A stretch of DNA of 64,000 nucleotides from contig NZ_VIAQ01000006.1 of the NCBI RefSeq assembly GCF_006546655.1, positions 300,354 through 364,353 on the forward strand, written 5' to 3'. The translations under genes and the position numbers were made by a program. Source of the DNA: Methanolobus vulcani. Its GTDB lineage: Archaea > Halobacteriota > Methanosarcinia > Methanosarcinales > Methanosarcinaceae. Positions 61,944 through 64,000 of this stretch are shown one piece after another. The notes under the pieces are model-generated. The model ran no database searches, was not told where the DNA came from, and saw nothing but the letters and a program-made list of their open reading frames with translations. Each line of letters starts with the position of its first letter. Positions within the stretch are counted from its first letter, which is position 1.

Positions 61944-63507
61944 TTATTCCATGCTCCAGAGCTTCTTCTTATCAAGAAGCAGGTTTATGGCTGTTATGAG
62001 TGCGTCAACTGACGCAGTTGCAATGTCTGTGCTGGCAGATTGTGCGCTGGCAACACGTCCCTCTTCATCCTGGACTGAGATTGTCACTTCTGCAAGAGCA
62101 TCGCTTCCACCTGTGATGGCTTCAAGACTGAAGTCGCGCACTTTTACTTTGGTGTATTCGCCAATCATGAGTTCTACTGCTTTAAGAGCAGCATCTATTG
62201 GTCCTACTCCATAGTTGGATGCGACTGCCTCCTGATCACCAATCTTAGCCCTGACGACTGCTGTAGGTGTTGTGAGGTTACCTGTCATTACAGAGAATTC
62301 TTTAAGGACAATGGTTTCACTACCAAGATTTTTTCCAAGGACTGCAGATGTGACTGCGCGCAGGTCTGCGTCACAGATACGCTTGCCTCTGTTGGCTATA
62401 TCCTTTATCCTGGCAAGGATCTCATCCAGTTGTTCTTCGTTTGTCTCAATTCCCATATCTTCCAGGGATTTCTTGACTGCATGCTTTCCTGCATGTTTAC
62501 CAAGAACTATGCGGCGCTTGTGACCAACCATTTCAGGTGTCATTATACCAGGCTCAAATGTGTCGGATTTCTCGAGCACTCCATGGGTGTGTATGCCGGA
62601 TTCGTGTGCAAATGCGTTATCTCCTACTATAGGTGTGTTTGCTGGCATGTGTATGCCGGTGTAGTTCTCCACCATTTTTGCAGTTTCAAGGAGATATTCT
62701 GTCTTGATGTTCGTCTTTGCTCCATATATGGAATGGAGGCACATTACGACTTCAGCAAGATTTGCATTTCCTGCACGTTCTCCTATGCCGTTTACTGTCA
62801 CTTGTATCTGGCTTGCACCTGCTTCAGCAGCCATAAGACTGTTTCCAACTGCAATTCCGAAGTCGTTGTGGCAGTGTACGTCAATGGGTATGTTTATTTC
62901 ATTGTTGATACTCTTAATAAGCTCGTACATTGAGGATGGTGACATTACTCCGACTGTGTCGGGTACGTTTATGATGTCACAGCCTGCTTCTTCTACGGCT
63001 TTGTACACTTCTATAAGGTAGTCAAGGTCAGTTCTTGTGGCGTCCATGGCTGAGAACATACATTTTGCACCGTGGTCCTTAATGTAGTCTACAGCGTTGA
63101 CTGCCATTGAAAGAACTTCTTCCCTGCTCTTCTTTATAGTATGTATCCTCTGGATGTCAGATGTGGATATGAATGTGTGTATCATATCAACGTTACAATC
63201 TATACATGCATCCAGATCTTTGGTAAGGACGCGGGCAAGACCACAGATATCGAGACTGAGTCCTTCGTTGGCTATGGCTCTTACATTTTGCTTTTCGCCT
63301 TCCGAAGATACCGGGAAACCAGCTTCAATCACGTCAACGCCAAGTTTGTCCAGTTGAAGGGCAATCTTGAGTTTTTGTTCGTTGGTGAGTGATACGCCAG
63401 GGGTTTGTTCACCGTCGCGCAGTGTCGTGTCAAAAATAGTCTTGTGTTTATCTATAAGCGGTTTATCGCTGTAAAAAGCGATCCCTCAGTTCTACGGTTG
63501 AATTCAT
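61944..63507 (-). pseudogene. 2-Isopropylmalate/citramalate synthase-family gene, frameshifted near its start
   Basis: The downstream frame encodes a HMGL-like TIM barrel and a LeuA dimer domain, starting from IEAGFPVSSEGEKQ and including VHCHNDFGIAVGNSL, GERAGNANL, HESGIHTHGVL and a regulatory end. Its catalytic N-terminus FDTTLRDGEQTPGVS lies in the same frame, but no ATG, GTG or TTG lies upstream of it before a TGA. The upstream frame starts at ATG 63507 (MNSTVELRDRF) and ends at a TAA. Removing one A from the five-A run at 63473-63477 joins them. A real mutation or a sequencing error would look the same. It makes either 2-isopropylmalate or citramalate for branched-chain amino acids. AAGTGATT precedes the ATG. 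Confidence 0.85.
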
Positions 63508-63626
63508 GATAATCACTTCGCCTTGTAACTTATATTATAAATATTCTCCGCAAAGGAGATTAATTTATCTATAAATATGTTTCATGGATTAGATAATAAT
63601 CCATTTTTCTCCGTTTCCCCGCAACG

Positions 63627-63960
63627 TTTTTATAGTAAGCCTGTTATGTAGGGGTGCTCGCGACGAGCACAATGATGCGGCTTCCGCATCAGATTATTTG
63701 TTCGCGAGAATCATTCGATGAAGTAATAACTTTCATTTCATCATGGCAGGTGTGATCAAAGGTCAATCCTTTGGCTTCGAACCCCGTGTTCGAAAGCTAT
63801 ATATACGATTGTGACCTTTGAAGGAGTCCGCGCAAATTGCGCGAAAACACTTGCAATCACCGCCTTACAAGTGGAGACAGAAGTTTTTTCTGTCTGACGT
63901 TGGATTTGGCAGTTCGGTTAATTCTGACCGGTAGTGTATAACTACTAAACAAAAATTAAG
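63627..63960 (+). other. Hairpin-rich non-coding region, possible structured RNA or rRNA-operon leader
   Basis: No protein gene is seen from 63508 to the window end. A TATA-like box (TTTTTATAG, 63627-63635) predicts a start near 63655. Downstream are successive stems: GTGCTCG/CGAGCAC (63654-63670), TGATGCGG/CCGCATCA (63673-63691), GATGAA/TTCATC (63717-63742), CAAAGG/CCTTTG (63757-63773), the 10-base pair TCAAAGGTCA/TGACCTTTGA (63756-63765 with 63812-63821), CGCGCAA/TTGCGCG (63829-63843), CACTTG/CAAGTG (63848-63873) and AGACAGAA/TTCTGTCT (63875-63895). Several are mutually exclusive. A second TATA-like TATATATA lies at about 63798-63805. It does not fold as a tRNA and lacks recognisable 5S, SRP or RNase P motifs. 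Confidence 0.5.
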
Positions 63961-64000
63961 GAATTAACCAACTATGTGCAAATAGGAAATATTCTCTCAA

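Noticed and set aside
63774..63797. GCTTCGAACCCCGTGTTCGAA, which resembles a tRNA T-arm
   Set aside because: No acceptor, D or anticodon arms can be paired around it; it is better explained as a simple hairpin.
63911..63934. CGGTTAATTCTGACCGG, superficially like the beginning of archaeal 16S rRNA
   Set aside because: The following bases do not continue with 16S sequence, and the conserved CGGTTGATCCTGCCGG is not matched.
1..64000. CRISPR arrays, integrases, viral genes
   Set aside because: I saw no regularly spaced repeats, Cas proteins, phage structural genes or intact transposases.

Overview
The window reads as chromosomal DNA of a methanogenic archaeon of the order Methanosarcinales. A methylotrophic Methanosarcinaceae such as Methanolobus is my best guess. 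The support is archaeal informational genes (HerA-NurA, multi-OB RPA, archaeal DnaG, archaeosine synthase ArcS, KptA with a zinc ribbon, Rnl3-type RNA ligase, a SelB-like GTPase), a four-subunit pyruvate:ferredoxin oxidoreductase, many Fe-S and flavin proteins, a PGF-CTERM surface protein, AT-rich TATA-type promoters, and Shine-Dalgarno sites of the GGAGG/AGGTG type. I see no integrated virus, intact insertion sequence, CRISPR array or rRNA gene.

Layout. 0-9.9 kb: a frameshifted voltage-gated K+ channel behind DNA polymerase IV, a small membrane protein, a two-domain acetyltransferase, a release-factor-like protein, a methyltransferase, an Fe-S aldo/keto reductase and a two-gene ABC exporter. 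9.9-11.1 kb is a decayed patch: a possible small RNA with competing inverted repeats, a broken GNAT gene, a tiny ORF and a split NDT/TIR-like gene. 11.1-20.5 kb: an Fe-S QueG-like protein, a VOC protein, two tandem SulP transporters, AlkD, a DUF3303 protein, a second copy of the two-domain acetyltransferase, an FMN reductase and endonuclease III. 20.7-23.6 kb: the porCDAB operon. 23.9-27.2 kb: tRNA-dihydrouridine synthase, divergent UPF0200/UPF0201/TIM-barrel genes, a ribbon-helix-helix protein and tRNA-Lys(CTT). 27.3-30.4 kb: HerA-NurA. 30.7-34.4 kb: an SSF transporter, a small unknown protein and a MetE-like methyltransferase. 34.6-40.2 kb: a secreted subtilase with PKD repeats, a SpoIIM-like membrane protein and a divergent KaiC-like ATPase with its partner. 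40.2-54.9 kb: genes for RNA and DNA ends and translation (SelB-like GTPase, RNA ligase, three CBS proteins, RPA, KptA, RtcA, DnaG, ArcS). 55-63.5 kb: a D-lactate dehydrogenase pair, a PGF-CTERM protein, the TatD-MBL-YgiQ operon and a LeuA/CimA-type synthase with a frameshift at its start. 63.6-64 kb is a gene-free, hairpin-rich region that may be a structured RNA or the leader of a large RNA operon.

The metabolic genes fit an anaerobe that makes pyruvate from acetyl-CoA and CO2 and runs branched-chain amino acid synthesis. Three genes (K+ channel, NDT/TIR-like, LeuA/CimA) are each broken by one base at a run of five identical bases. That pattern suggests sequencing or assembly errors as much as real decay. 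Start codons were re-chosen by ribosome-binding site, family N-terminus and promoter distance wherever the longest reading frame looked too long.
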